Positions 28,614 through 37,647 of a stretch of DNA of 64,000 nt are shown one piece after another. The first letter of the stretch is position 1, and the number at the start of each line of letters is the position of its first letter. The notes beneath the pieces are model-generated. The model was not told where the DNA came from. It was given only the letters and a program-made list of their open reading frames with translations, and did no database searches. A program made the position numbers and the translations under genes. The stretch comes from Polaromonas sp. (GTDB lineage: Bacteria; Pseudomonadota; Gammaproteobacteria; Burkholderiales; Burkholderiaceae_C): positions 62,001 to 126,000 of the forward strand of contig NZ_JAUYEY010000021.1 of assembly GCF_030689685.1 (NCBI RefSeq), given 5' to 3'.

Positions 28614-28952
28614 TCAATTCCCGCACCAGCGGCGGTAAGCATCAATCCATTCCGCTCCCTCTGGCGGCGGATCAGGTAGCGGCAGATCGAGGATAGGGAT
28701 TGCTTGAGTTGATTTTCCATGCACGCAAATAGCGACGATTTGATCGCGGTTGGTGATATCGGCCTTGGCCACCGTCACTGCCTGCCCGAGCACCCGGGTC
28801 GTGAATGGCAGGGAGAGATTCTCTTCGATCATGGCGAAGAATCCGCCAGCCTGCTCCGATTCGGAATAGGCGTCCGTGGTCGCCTCCTCGATGAGTTTAT
28901 CCAGGTATTCCACAGCGAACTTCGTCGTCTTTTTCGTTTTCGCTTTTGTCAT
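28614..28952 (-). CDS. Small conserved protein of the primase-helicase operon
   Basis: A 112-residue acidic protein (FAVEYLDKLIEEATTDAYSE, LPFTTRVLGQAVTVAKADIT, ILDLPLPDPPPEGAEWIDAY). I associate this family with entries loosely annotated as calcium-binding proteins in accessory islands; no EF hand is visible. AAGGAG stands 8 bases before the ATG at 28952, which overlaps the stop of the 388-residue gene (ATGA). It is the last gene of a three-gene operon that begins with the deleted primase-helicase. Confidence 0.75.
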   Translation of the reverse strand: MTKAKTKKTTKFAVEYLDKLIEEATTDAYSESEQAGGFFAMIEENLSLPFTTRVLGQAVTVAKADITNRDQIVAICVHGKSTQAIPILDLPLPDPPPEGAEWIDAYRRWCGN

Positions 28953-30115
28953 CGCAAAGACTCCTTCCAGAGACCCGCATCGGCGAGGCGCCGAACCAAG
29001 GCGCCGCGTTTCCCATGCCGGGCCATGAACTGAACCAATTTTTGGTCGAAGTCGGCTCGTGTCGCGCACAGCGCATAGGCATCGGATAGATCGACGAACG
29101 CGCGCTTGACCTCGTCGTAGGCAGACGCGATGCCACGTTCAGCCAGTTTGTCGGCAGCCTGCCGGCAGCGGTCGAAATCGGCTGCCAGCGTGCGCAGGTA
29201 GGTTTCCCGCTTGGCCTGCCGTTCGGTCTCAGCCCTTTTGCGCTGTACTGCTTCCTGGCTTTTTCTCGCTTCGGCAGCGGACGCCGCCAGTTCATGAAGC
29301 TCTGCGACAGTGCGCCGCCGCGTTTCCTGTTTTGCAACCGGCTGTTGTTCGCGCTGCCAGGTCAGGAAACGTAATTTCAGTTTACGCTCGGCCTGCTGCG
29401 TATTTCCGGTCAACAGCAGTTTGAGCATCGCGGTTTTCTCTGCCGCAGGAAGCGCGGCGATCCAGACATCCCGTTCCGCGTCGCTCTCGCTGTCGGGTTT
29501 TGAACCTTGCCGGTCGGAGAATCCGGCGGCGGCCAGCAGATCCTCATCGACTTCCAGAAATTCCGCCAGCGATTGCTGGGCAGCGGTCAGCCGGGAGAGT
29601 CCGGGCGGCGGCTGGGGCTCAATGGCCTGTTCGTCAACTTCGCCGGCGCTCACGCCGGCCAGCCAGCCGAGATACAGCGGGCGCATGTCGCCACGCAGCA
29701 GATCGTCACGCAATGGCGCCAGCCTGCCCATCCAGCCTCGCCCATCCTCTTCGGCAAAGCGATCATAGTTGTCGCTCTCGTTCAGTTCCCATCCAAGCAG
29801 CCAATGCGTCTTCGTCTGCTCCACCGAAAAAACGGTTTGGGTTTTGAAGCCCCGGAGGAGCTCGGCATCGAATACATTTTTCGGCACGCGCAGGTACAGA
29901 AGGCAAGTACACCAGTTGGCCACATAGACGTGAGCATCAAAGTAATGTCGCATCCAGTCGGCGGGATCGCCCTTGAGATTGCCCCATTGGTAATCATTGA
30001 CGAAGCTGGTCGGGGTAATGCTGGCGCGAGACGAGCACGCGCGCAGTTCCGCCATGTGCTTCGGGGTCAGCGGCGTGTCGATGGCAACGAATTCGTAGTA
30101 CTGGTATTCGCTCAT
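28949..30115 (-). CDS. Conserved hypothetical protein of the primase-helicase operon
   Basis: A 388-residue protein. The N-terminal 180 residues (YYEFVAIDTPLTPKHMAELR, WMRHYFDAHVYVANWCTC) form a globular domain I cannot name. Residues about 235-330 are a charged coiled coil rich in Arg, Gln and Glu, followed by a helical tail. The gene begins 45 bases after the truncated helicase and its stop overlaps the 112-residue gene. Its conserved pairing with TOTE-type primase-helicases suggests a shared conflict or restriction role (inference). A GTG one codon before the ATG is possible. Confidence 0.8.
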   Translation of the reverse strand: MSEYQYYEFVAIDTPLTPKHMAELRACSSRASITPTSFVNDYQWGNLKGDPADWMRHYFDAHVYVANWCTCLLYLRVPKNVFDAELLRGFKTQTVFSVEQTKTHWLLGWELNESDNYDRFAEEDGRGWMGRLAPLRDDLLRGDMRPLYLGWLAGVSAGEVDEQAIEPQPPPGLSRLTAAQQSLAEFLEVDEDLLAAAGFSDRQGSKPDSESDAERDVWIAALPAAEKTAMLKLLLTGNTQQAERKLKLRFLTWQREQQPVAKQETRRRTVAELHELAASAAEARKSQEAVQRKRAETERQAKRETYLRTLAADFDRCRQAADKLAERGIASAYDEVKRAFVDLSDAYALCATRADFDQKLVQFMARHGKRGALVRRLADAGLWKESLR

Positions 30116-30160
30116 CACGATTCACTTTCTGTGAAGGCCATGCAATCCGATCAATGGCAT

Positions 30161-31162
30161 TCATCCGCCGATTCGATACCCCATGGCAGTGTATCCGCGC
30201 CGATGCTTGTCCCACATCCGCAGCAGTGCCGGGTGGCCCGTGTCCACGAAATCGATGATCCGCACGTCGGTCTTGTTGGCATGCTCGCGGCGCAGCCGGC
30301 CAGCGTACTGCTGCAAAGTACCCTTCCACGACACCGGCATCGCCAGCACCAGGGTGTCCAGCGGTGGATGGTCGAACCCCTCCCCGACCAGCCTGCCCGT
30401 CGCGAGCAATACGCGCGGTGCTTCCGAGGGTAGCGCATCGAGCTTTTCAATCATTGCCGCTCGCAGCGAGCGTGACATCCGGCCATGCAGAACAAACAGT
30501 TGTGGAATTTCTCCGTCCAAAGCCGCCGAAATGGCTTCGAGATGGTTGGTACGCTCGGTCAGCACCAGCACCTTCCGGCCTTGGCTGAAGGTGCGTCCGA
30601 TTTTGCTCGCAATGGCGGCTGTTCGGTCCTGATCGTTGGCGAGGTGCCGGAACACATCCTGAATTCCGGCTTCGAGCGGCAGGTCGATGCATACATGCAG
30701 CGAATACGGCGCCACCTCCAAATCGTGCCGAGCACCGGCAGGTTTTGCCGCCGTGTGCCGAATCGGTCCGCATTGCATGAAGATGATCGGTTGCTGGCCG
30801 TCGCGACGGATCGGCGTGGCGGTGAGGCCAAGCACGTATTTCGCCTTGGTGCGCTTCAGAATGGCATCGAACGACACCGCACCGACATGGTGGCATTCGT
30901 CGTTGACGCAGGCCGGCGAGTAACCCGACTTGGCCGAAGTCTTGCTTTCCCAGCGGATCGGGTAGACATCCGTGCGTCCCCGGAACAAGCGGCGAAACAG
31001 CGCCACCTTCTCGTCCGTGGAAAGCCGCGAGGGCTCCGGCATCGAAACTGGTGGTACTACATGCTCAGGCTGCGCGCGCCATTGAATGCCGTTCGCTTCC
31101 AGCAGGGCGATCAAGCGGGCGTTTTCAGCCTTCAACGCCAACAATGGATCGCGCTCAATCAT
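30161..31162 (-). CDS. TOTE-type primase-helicase with large in-frame internal deletion
   Basis: A 333-residue product. Residues 1-85 are the start of a TOTE conflict-system archaeo-eukaryotic primase (KVALFRRLFRGRTDVYPIRW, SGYSPAC). The sequence then jumps directly into superfamily-2 helicase motif II (NDECHHVG), followed by GLTATP, the C-terminal RecA-like lobe (LVLTERTNHLEA, LLATGRLVGEGFDHP) and QYAGRLRRE. Full-length relatives run to roughly 800 or more residues, so the primase active site and helicase Walker A are missing. The frame is open throughout, indicating a clean in-frame deletion. The ATG at 31162 gives MIERDPLLALKAENARL, the usual N-terminus. It should be inactive as ATPase or primase. 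Confidence 0.85.
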   Translation of the reverse strand: MIERDPLLALKAENARLIALLEANGIQWRAQPEHVVPPVSMPEPSRLSTDEKVALFRRLFRGRTDVYPIRWESKTSAKSGYSPACVNDECHHVGAVSFDAILKRTKAKYVLGLTATPIRRDGQQPIIFMQCGPIRHTAAKPAGARHDLEVAPYSLHVCIDLPLEAGIQDVFRHLANDQDRTAAIASKIGRTFSQGRKVLVLTERTNHLEAISAALDGEIPQLFVLHGRMSRSLRAAMIEKLDALPSEAPRVLLATGRLVGEGFDHPPLDTLVLAMPVSWKGTLQQYAGRLRREHANKTDVRIIDFVDTGHPALLRMWDKHRRGYTAMGYRIGG

Positions 31163-31268
31163 GGACTCATTCCATTTCCAAATCATCCGTGCACGTTGTC
31201 GGCTTCGCTCGCCGGACGCTACGCTGGTCGATCCCGCTTCGCGGGGCCCTCGCCCTTCGCTTCGCGTC

Positions 31269-32966
31269 CTACTCCCACTCAATCGTTGCCGGCGGTTTGC
31301 TGCTCACGTCATACGTCACGCGGTTGATGCCGCGTACTTCGTTGATGATGCGGCTGGAGACTTTTTTGAGCAGCGCATACGGCAACTCGGCCCAGTCGGC
31401 GGTCATGAAGTCGCTGGTCTGCACCGCGCGCAGGGCCACCACGTAATCGTAGGTGCGGCCGTCGCCCATGACACCTACTGATTTGACGGGGAGGAACACG
31501 GTGAAGGCCTGGCTGGTGGCTTCGTACCAATTCTTTGGTGCTTTGGTGGGTGTGGGTACGGGGAGGCCCTCACCCCTGCCCTCTCCCAGGGGGAGAGGGA
31601 GTGAAGCCGGGGAAAGATTGGGCACAAAGGGAAAATTGCGCAACTCTTCTATGAAAATCGCATCGGCCTGGCGCAGCAAATCGGCATATTCCTTTTTCAC
31701 TTCGCCAAGGATGCGCACACCCAGGCCGGGGCCCGGAAACGGGTGGCGGTACACCATGTCATGCGGCAGGCCCAGAGCAACGCCCAGTTCGCGCACCTCG
31801 TCCTTGAACAGTTCGCGCAGCGGTTCCAGCAATTTGAGACCCAGCTGCTCAGGCAGGCCACCGACGTTGTGGTGGCTTTTGATGACCACGGCCTTTTTGC
31901 TTTTGGCGCCGCCGGACTCGATCACGTCGGGGTAAATTGTGCCCTGGGCCAGCCATTTGGCGCCTTGGTGACCGCCATCGCCGGCCTTGAGACGCGCGGC
32001 TTCAGCCTTGAACACTTCGACGAATTCGCGGCCGATGATCTTGCGCTTGGCTTCGGGTTCGCTAACGCAGGCCAGGTGGCCGAGAAACTGCGCGGCGGCA
32101 TCGACCCGGATGACCTTGGCATGCAGCTTGCCGACAAACATGTCCATGACCATGTCGCCCTCGTTCAGGCGCAGCAGGCCGTGATCGACGAACACACAAG
32201 TTAGCTGGTCACCGATGGCACGGTGGATCAACGCTGCGGCGACCGATGAATCGACGCCGCCCGACAGGCCAAGAATGACTTCTTCATCACCCACCTGCTG
32301 GCGGATTTTCTCGACCGCTTCGCTGATGTAGTCACCCATGACCCAGTCGGGGCGGGTGCCGCAGATGTCTAAAACAAAGCGGTTTAATATCGCCTGACCC
32401 TGGGTGGTGTGCGTGACCTCTGGGTGAAATTGCACAGCGTAAATTTTGCGCGCTTCATCGGCCATGCCGGCAATGGCGCAACTGCTGGTCGACGCCATCA
32501 GCTTGAAGCCTGGCGGCATGGCGGTGACGTTGTCGCCGTGGCTCATCCAGACATGCAACATGCCGTGGCCTTCGGGCGTGGTGTAGTCGGCGATTCCATC
32601 CAGTAGCGCAGTGTGGCCGTGCGCGCGCAACTCGGCATGTCCGAATTCGCGTTTGTGGCCGCCTTCAACGGTGCCGCCCAGTGCCTCTGCAATGGCATAC
32701 ATGCCAAAGCAGATACCCAGCAAGGGGATGCCCAGTTCAAACACGGCTTTGGGGGCGCGCAGGCTTTCGTCTTCCCACAGGCTGGCATGGCTGCCCGACA
32801 GAATCACGCCTTTGAGGCTGCCGTCTTTGGCGTAGGCGCGTACCCAGTCGTCGGTCACATCACAGGGGTGCACTTCGCAGAACACATGGGCTTCGCGAAT
32901 GCGCCGGGCGATCAGCTGGGTGACCTGGGAGCCGAAATCGAGGATGAGGATTTTTTGGTGCTGCAT
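31269..32966 (-). CDS. guaA: GMP synthase (glutamine-hydrolysing)
   Basis: A 565-residue enzyme converting XMP to GMP. The glutaminase domain has Cys86 (GICFGM), His181 and Glu183 (FHPEV); the ATP-pyrophosphatase P-loop is SGGVDSS (235-241); the C-terminal dimerisation domain ends [18 protein letters not shown]. Residues about 444-478 are an insertion absent from ordinary GuaA; part of it ([15 protein letters not shown]) is the translation of a palindromic repeat. The core enzyme is otherwise complete and presumably active, since GuaA is normally indispensable. It follows guaB after a terminator. Its 3' end, a known integration hotspot, borders the accessory island. Confidence 0.96.
   Translation of the reverse strand: MQHQKILILDFGSQVTQLIARRIREAHVFCEVHPCDVTDDWVRAYAKDGSLKGVILSGSHASLWEDESLRAPKAVFELGIPLLGICFGMYAIAEALGGTVEGGHKREFGHAELRAHGHTALLDGIADYTTPEGHGMLHVWMSHGDNVTAMPPGFKLMASTSSCAIAGMADEARKIYAVQFHPEVTHTTQGQAILNRFVLDICGTRPDWVMGDYISEAVEKIRQQVGDEEVILGLSGGVDSSVAAALIHRAIGDQLTCVFVDHGLLRLNEGDMVMDMFVGKLHAKVIRVDAAAQFLGHLACVSEPEAKRKIIGREFVEVFKAEAARLKAGDGGHQGAKWLAQGTIYPDVIESGGAKSKKAVVIKSHHNVGGLPEQLGLKLLEPLRELFKDEVRELGVALGLPHDMVYRHPFPGPGLGVRILGEVKKEYADLLRQADAIFIEELRNFPFVPNLSPASLPLPLGEGRGEGLPVPTPTKAPKNWYEATSQAFTVFLPVKSVGVMGDGRTYDYVVALRAVQTSDFMTADWAELPYALLKKVSSRIINEVRGINRVTYDVSSKPPATIEWE
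31567..31609. repeat. Palindromic repeat inside guaA
   Basis: CCCTCACCCCTGCCCTCTCC, then CAGGGGGAGAGGGAGTGAAG. CCCTCTCCC and GGGAGAGGG form a perfect stem. This CCCTCACCCC/CTCTCCC type is a common dispersed palindrome in proteobacterial genomes; here it is in frame within a core gene. Confidence 0.8.
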
Positions 32967-32982
32967 GAGAGGCGTTTCAGGC

Positions 32983-33012
32983 AAAAAAGAAAAAGGCGTC
33001 CTTGCAGACGCC
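32983..33012 (-). terminator. Rho-independent terminator after guaB
   Basis: On the minus strand GGCGTC-tgcaag-GACGCC is followed by TTTTTCTTTTTT. It lies 18 bases past the guaB stop and just upstream of the guaA start, so guaA may need read-through or its own promoter. Confidence 0.85.
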
Positions 33013-33029
33013 TTGGGCCATCGAAATAA

Positions 33030-34499
33030 TCAGTCCGCCCGGTAGTTGGGTGCTTCCTTGGTGATCTGCACATCATGCACATGGCTTTCGCGGATGCCGG
33101 CGGTGGTGATCTCGACAAACTCGGCCTTGTTACGCATGTCCTCAATCGTGGCACAACCGCAGTAGCCCATGCTGGCCCGCAGGCCGCCGGCCATCTGGTA
33201 GACGATGCCGACCATGGACCCTTTGTAGGGCACGCGGCCTTCGATGCCCTCGGGCACCAGCTTGTCGGCGTTCGGGTTGCCGGTGGTGGCTTCCTGGAAG
33301 TAACGATCGGCACTTCCCTGCTGCATGGCACCAATGCTGCCCATGCCGCGGTAACTTTTGTAGCTGCGGCCCTGGAACAAAATCACCTCGCCGGGCGCTT
33401 CTTCGGTGCCGGCAAACATGCCGCCCATCATCACCGTGCCGGCGCCAGCAACGATCGCCTTGGCAATGTCGCCGCTGTAACGGATGCCGCCGTCGGCAAT
33501 CAGCGGGATGCCGCTGCCGCGCAGCGCTGTGGCGACGTTGTCAATCGCCATGATCTGCGGCACACCCACGCCGGCGACGATGCGGGTGGTGCAGATGCTG
33601 CCAGGGCCAATGCCGACCTTGACCGCATCAGCGCCTGCCTCGGCCAGCGCCAGCGCAGCCGCGCCGGTGGCAATGTTGCCGCCAATCACATCGATCTGCG
33701 GATAGTTCTTCTTGACCCAGCGCACACGCTCGATCACGCCATGGCTGTGGCCGTGGGCGGTGTCCACCACAATGGCATCCACGCCGGCCTTGACCAGCGC
33801 CTCCACCCGTTCCTCGGTGCCCTCGCCCACACCGACCGCAGCACCCACACGCAGCCGGCCGGATGCATCGCGTGCGGCATTGGGAAAGTTGGTCTGCTTG
33901 GTGATGTCCTTGACGGTGATCAGGCCCTTGAGCTCGAAATCGTCGTTCACCACGAGGACACGTTCGAGCTTGTGTTTGTTCAGCAAGGCCTTGGCTTCGG
34001 CAGCGGAAGTGCCTTCCTTGACCGTGATGAGCCTCTCGCGCGGCGTCATGATCTGGTGCGCCTTCACGTCGTAGCGGGTCTCAAAGCGCAGATCGCGGCT
34101 GGTCACAATACCGACCACCTTGCCACCGTCGCAGACTGGAAATCCCGAGATACCGAGTTGCTCGGACAGTTCCAGGATCTGCAACACCGTGTGTTCCGGC
34201 GTGATGACTACCGGATCGCGCACGACACCGGACTCATACCGCTTGACCTTGGCCACATGGGCGGCCTGCTGCTGGGGCGTGAGGTTTTTATGGACGATAC
34301 CGATGCCACCCTCCTGCGCAATGGCAATCGCCAGACGCGCTTCGGTCACCGTATCCATGGCGGCTGACACCAGCGGCAAATTCAGGCGGATGTTTCTTGA
34401 GAACTGGGTGGAAAGCGAGGTGTCCTTGGGCAGGACCTGGGAGAACGCTGGCACCAACAATACGTCGTCGAAGGTGAGCGCTTTGCCGAGTAGGCGCAT
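33030..34499 (-). CDS. guaB: IMP dehydrogenase
   Basis: A 489-residue enzyme that oxidises IMP to XMP, the committed step to GMP. The N-terminus ([17 protein letters not shown]) starts the barrel, two CBS domains are inserted at about 95-215, and the catalytic cysteine lies in [17 protein letters not shown]. The flap region ([13 protein letters not shown]) is also present. The ATG at 34499 gives the standard N-terminus [13 protein letters not shown] and the usual family length. It precedes guaA on the same strand. Confidence 0.97.
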   Translation of the reverse strand: MRLLGKALTFDDVLLVPAFSQVLPKDTSLSTQFSRNIRLNLPLVSAAMDTVTEARLAIAIAQEGGIGIVHKNLTPQQQAAHVAKVKRYESGVVRDPVVITPEHTVLQILELSEQLGISGFPVCDGGKVVGIVTSRDLRFETRYDVKAHQIMTPRERLITVKEGTSAAEAKALLNKHKLERVLVVNDDFELKGLITVKDITKQTNFPNAARDASGRLRVGAAVGVGEGTEERVEALVKAGVDAIVVDTAHGHSHGVIERVRWVKKNYPQIDVIGGNIATGAAALALAEAGADAVKVGIGPGSICTTRIVAGVGVPQIMAIDNVATALRGSGIPLIADGGIRYSGDIAKAIVAGAGTVMMGGMFAGTEEAPGEVILFQGRSYKSYRGMGSIGAMQQGSADRYFQEATTGNPNADKLVPEGIEGRVPYKGSMVGIVYQMAGGLRASMGYCGCATIEDMRNKAEFVEITTAGIRESHVHDVQITKEAPNYRAD

Positions 34500-34645
34500 A
34501 GGGATGGCTCCAAAAACACGATTGTACCCGCGCCGGTCAGTACAAACCCTGCCACCCGCCATCCCATGGGCCGCGTTACAAAAAAACGCCACATCCTCAT
34601 GGAAGCCCTGTCCTGTCGAGGCGGGTGAACGCTACACTGGAAAGC

Positions 34646-35203
34646 ATGGATTTGAAAATCACGCCGAAACACCTGATCCTGGCCCTGGCTGGCTGGGCTT
34701 TTGCGCTGTCCGCAGCGGCCCAGTACCAGTGGGTGGGCAAGGACGGTCGCAAGGTATTCAGTGACCGTCCACCGCCAGCAGATATTCAGGAAAAAGACAT
34801 CCTCAAGCAACCCGGCGGTCGGCGTGCGGCCGTGCTCGTGATTCCGACCGAGACCGCAGAAGTGGCCAGCACCACCGCCGCAGCGGCAGCCGCGAAACCG
34901 AAAGTTGACCCCAACGCCCCGAAAATTTCAGGCAAAGACGCCGAACTGGAGGCCAAGAAAAAGAAGCTTGAAGAAGAAGCTGCGGCCAAGAAAAAAGCCG
35001 AGGACGAAAAAATCGCCCAAGCCCAGGCCGAAAACTGCGAACGCGCCAAAAAGGCCGTCGCCACCTTTCAGTCTGGCGTGCGCGTCGCCAGCACCAATGC
35101 CAAGGGAGAGCGCGAGATCATGGACGACAGCGTCAGGGCCTCGGAACTCAAGCGCGTGCAAGCCGTGGTTGACCGGGACTGCAACAGGCCCGCAGCTCAG
35201 TAA
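34646..35203 (+). CDS. DUF4124 domain periplasmic protein
   Basis: A 185-residue exported protein. A signal peptide (about 1-26, cleavage near SAAAQ) is followed by the DUF4124 motif YQWVGKDGRKVFSDRPPP, where a small beta-strand domain is expected, then an Ala/Lys/Glu-rich helix (about 105-140). Function is unknown; such proteins are common in beta-proteobacteria. It is divergent from guaB, and its 3' end overlaps the convergent rnfH gene by 7 bases. Confidence 0.85.
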   Translation: MDLKITPKHLILALAGWAFALSAAAQYQWVGKDGRKVFSDRPPPADIQEKDILKQPGGRRAAVLVIPTETAEVASTTAAAAAAKPKVDPNAPKISGKDAELEAKKKKLEEEAAAKKKAEDEKIAQAQAENCERAKKAVATFQSGVRVASTNAKGEREIMDDSVRASELKRVQAVVDRDCNRPAAQ

Positions 35204-35526
35204 CCGGCCTTGGCCCCTGCTCTCTTGCGGGCAAACAGCCCCGATTTTTTGACCCCCTGGCTGCTGAAGCGCTCACGCCGCGCAACTTTGGGATCGACCC
35301 GCAGCGGGCGATAAATTTCCAGCCGATCTTGCGCCTGCAGAACCTGCTTCAAGCTGGCTTTACGCCCCCAGATACCGAGCGCGAGTTTGCCTGACGCGAG
35401 CTCCGGGCATGCGGCCAAAATACCGCTGCTTTCAATAGCCTGTGCCACCGTGCAGCCTGGCGGCAATACCAGCGCCCACTCCCGCACCTGGCGCGGTGCC
35501 GGCGAATACACCAACACAATATTCAT
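35197..35526 (-). CDS. rnfH: RnfH family protein (RatB)
   Basis: A 109-residue ubiquitin-like-fold protein of the RnfH/UPF0125 family (IVLVYSPAPRQVREWALVLP, DRLEIYRPLRVDPKVAR). RnfH is named for electron-transport clusters but usually sits, as here, directly downstream of ratA near smpB; its exact role is unsettled. The C-terminal tail is basic. It begins 9 bases after the ratA stop, so both are co-transcribed. Confidence 0.9.
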   Translation of the reverse strand: MNIVLVYSPAPRQVREWALVLPPGCTVAQAIESSGILAACPELASGKLALGIWGRKASLKQVLQAQDRLEIYRPLRVDPKVARRERFSSQGVKKSGLFARKRAGAKAGY

Positions 35527-35535
35527 GGACCGGTC

Positions 35536-35982
35536 TCAGGTTTCGCCATAGACCTGGCCCGCGCGTTTGACGAAGGCGTCCACCATGCTGCCGGCAATTT
35601 TGTCAAAGACCGGGCCGACCAGCGCGGCCAGCGCCGTTTTGTCGAAGTCATAACGCAGGCTGAAGTTGACCTTGCAGGCGCGCTGGCTGCCGTCGCCCAA
35701 GGGCGTGAAGTCCCAGTGCCCGTCGAGTTTTGAAAACGGGCCGTCCACCAGTTTGAGCGAGACCTTGCGGTCTTTCACATGGGTGTTGCGGGTGGTGAAG
35801 CTCTGGCTCAGGCCAGCAAACGAGATGCCGACCTTGGCCGTCATGCCGTGGGCGTCTTCCTCCACCACGTCGGCCTGGTCGCACCAGGGCAGAAACTTCG
35901 GATAACTGGCGACATCGGTGACCAGGGCAAACATCTCAGCTGCGCTGTACCAGATCAGGACGGACTTTTGGACGGTTTTCAT
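35536..35982 (-). CDS. ratA: RatA-family SRPBCC protein (coenzyme Q-binding COQ10 homologue)
   Basis: A 148-residue START/SRPBCC-fold protein (VQKSVLIWYSAAEMFALVTD, YPKFLPWC). In E. coli RatA was described as a toxin that blocks ribosome subunit association, while homologues such as Coq10 bind ubiquinone; both readings exist in the literature. The ratA-rnfH pair divergent from smpB is a conserved proteobacterial arrangement and is intact here. Only 55 bases separate it from smpB. Confidence 0.92.
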   Translation of the reverse strand: MKTVQKSVLIWYSAAEMFALVTDVASYPKFLPWCDQADVVEEDAHGMTAKVGISFAGLSQSFTTRNTHVKDRKVSLKLVDGPFSKLDGHWDFTPLGDGSQRACKVNFSLRYDFDKTALAALVGPVFDKIAGSMVDAFVKRAGQVYGET

Positions 35983-36037
35983 ACAATCAGGGGCTGCGCC
36001 CGATTGTATTAGCCGGTGACGCCCTTACCTCCTAGCC

Positions 36038-36592
36038 ATGGCCACCAAAGAAGCATCCTCCAAAAAACCGGCCGCCGCCTCCTCCGGAAAATCCACCGGC
36101 AAGCCCGCCATCAACCTCACGCCCAAGGCCGCCGCCGCGGCGGTGCGTATTGCCGACAACAAAAAAGCGCTGTTCAACTACCACATCGAGGAGCGTTTCG
36201 AGGCCGGTATGGTGCTCGAAGGCTGGGAGGTGAAATCGCTGCGTGAAGGCAAGGTGCAACTCACCGACGGCTACGTCGTGATCCGCAATGGCGAGCTGTT
36301 CATCATCGGCTGCCAGATCAATCCACTGGGCACCGCGTCCACCCATATCCGGCCGGACTCGGTGCGCACCAAGAAGCTGCTGATGCACAAGGACGAGATC
36401 CGCCGACTGATTGGCAAGATCGAGCAAAAGGGCTACACGCTGGTGCCTCTGAACCTGCACTGGAAGGCCGGCAAGGTCAAATGCGAGGTCGGGCTGGCCA
36501 AGGGCAAGGGCGAACACGACAAACGCGACACCATCAAAGACCGCGAAGGCAAGCGCGAGGTCGAACGCGCCATGAAGTCGCGCAGCCGTTAA
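36038..36592 (+). CDS. smpB: SsrA-binding protein SmpB
   Basis: A 184-residue tmRNA partner needed for trans-translation. The conserved core ([42 protein letters not shown]) and the basic C-terminal tail ([20 protein letters not shown]) are complete. It is about 25 residues longer than most SmpB proteins because of an Ala/Ser/Lys-rich N-terminal extension (residues 2-30), seen in some beta-proteobacteria. The ssrA gene is not visible in the window. Confidence 0.96.
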   Translation: MATKEASSKKPAAASSGKSTGKPAINLTPKAAAAAVRIADNKKALFNYHIEERFEAGMVLEGWEVKSLREGKVQLTDGYVVIRNGELFIIGCQINPLGTASTHIRPDSVRTKKLLMHKDEIRRLIGKIEQKGYTLVPLNLHWKAGKVKCEVGLAKGKGEHDKRDTIKDREGKREVERAMKSRSR

Positions 36593-36703
36593 CGCGCCCT
36601 GCTTTCTTGGTCTATTTTTGAGCATGAGGGAATAAACGTCGATCTGCCGGTGTTTATCCCAGTGCAGACATCACTCTGCCTCAACCCTCACCGGAGCCTT
36701 TCC

Positions 36704-37075
36704 ATGAAATTCCTGCCTATCGCTTTCCTGACCGCCGCCCTGCTCGGCGGCTGCGCTTCCATGATGACCGCACCCGCCAAAGTCGCCGATGGCGTGCTGG
36801 TTGGCCCCAGCGGCATGACGCTGTATGTATTCGACCGTGACACTGCGGGCAGTGGCAAGTCGGTCTGCAACGGCCCCTGCGCAGCCAACTGGCCGCCCCT
36901 GATGGCCTCGGAGATGGATAAGCCGGCAGGCGACTACAGCGTCATCACGCGCGACGACGGCACGAAACAATGGGCCATGAAAGGCAAGCCGCTTTACTAC
37001 TGGATCAAGGACACCAAGGCCGGCGACAAAACCGGCGACGGTGTGCAAAACGTCTGGCACGTCGTCAAACCCTGA
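36704..37075 (+). CDS. COG4315-type lipoprotein with two Yx[FWY]xxD repeats
   Basis: A 123-residue lipoprotein. The signal peptide ends in the lipobox LLGGC (Cys17). Two copies of the conserved motif Y-x-[FWY]-x-x-D are visible, YVFDRD and YYWIKD, each in a strand-rich repeat, together with CNGPCAANWPPL. Function is unknown. GGAG precedes the ATG at 36704 by about 8 bases. The ECF sigma and anti-sigma genes that follow 33 bases downstream may control it or be co-transcribed. Confidence 0.88.
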   Translation: MKFLPIAFLTAALLGGCASMMTAPAKVADGVLVGPSGMTLYVFDRDTAGSGKSVCNGPCAANWPPLMASEMDKPAGDYSVITRDDGTKQWAMKGKPLYYWIKDTKAGDKTGDGVQNVWHVVKP

Positions 37076-37108
37076 GCGGTCTGAATGGCATGAAGCGGAA
37101 AACCATGG

Positions 37109-37642
37109 ATGACTGATTTCCCGCTGGTAGACCACATCCCGAGCCTGCGGCGTTATGCACGCGCGCTGACTGGCGATGCCTGGCTGGCCGACGACCTGGT
37201 GCAGGACACGCTGGAGCGTGCCTGCAGCAAATGGCGCTTGTGGACCGTTGGCAGCGATTTGCGCGCCTGGCTGTTCACGCTTATGCACAATATTTTTGTG
37301 AACCAGGTGCGCAGCGCGGTCCGGCGGGCAGCGGCTGGTACCCTGGTTGACCTTGACGATGTTGCTGACGCACTGGTGGCCGAAGACAACGGCACGGCGC
37401 AATCGCTGGACCTGCAGCGCTGCCTGCTGCGGCTGCCGGACGACCAGCGTGCCGTGCTGCTGCTGGTCAGCCTGGAAGATCTGTCGTACGCTGAGGTAGC
37501 GACCATCACTGGCGTCCCAGTGGGCACGGTGATGTCGCGCTTGTCGCGTGCGCGTGTTCGCTTGCGCGAATTGATGGACGGGCCTGCCGTCGCGCCCGCC
37601 AGTCAGAGCCACACTGCGCCGCCGCTCAGGCGCCTCAAATAA
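37109..37642 (+). CDS. ECF-type RNA polymerase sigma factor
   Basis: A 177-residue sigma-70 family factor. Region 2 (about 12-75: YARALTGDAWLADDLVQDTL, LRAWLFTLMHNIFVN) and region 4 (about 115-165: LPDDQRAVLLLVSLEDLSYA, GTVMSRLSRARVRLRE) are present and region 3 is absent, as in ECF sigmas. The next gene, 5 bases downstream, encodes its membrane anti-sigma factor. Together with the preceding lipoprotein gene this looks like an envelope-stress unit; the signal is unknown. Confidence 0.92.
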   Translation: MTDFPLVDHIPSLRRYARALTGDAWLADDLVQDTLERACSKWRLWTVGSDLRAWLFTLMHNIFVNQVRSAVRRAAAGTLVDLDDVADALVAEDNGTAQSLDLQRCLLRLPDDQRAVLLLVSLEDLSYAEVATITGVPVGTVMSRLSRARVRLRELMDGPAVAPASQSHTAPPLRRLK

Positions 37643-37647
37643 CTACC

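Noticed and set aside
31162..31282. A 40-residue extension of the helicase remnant towards guaA
   Set aside because: The residues are low-complexity Arg/Ser/Gly and the family N-terminus begins at the ATG at 31162.
31269..31300. A duplicated attachment site from the guaA 3' end
   Set aside because: I looked for the last bases of guaA at the far side of the accessory genes (27.7-28.7 kb) and saw no convincing copy.
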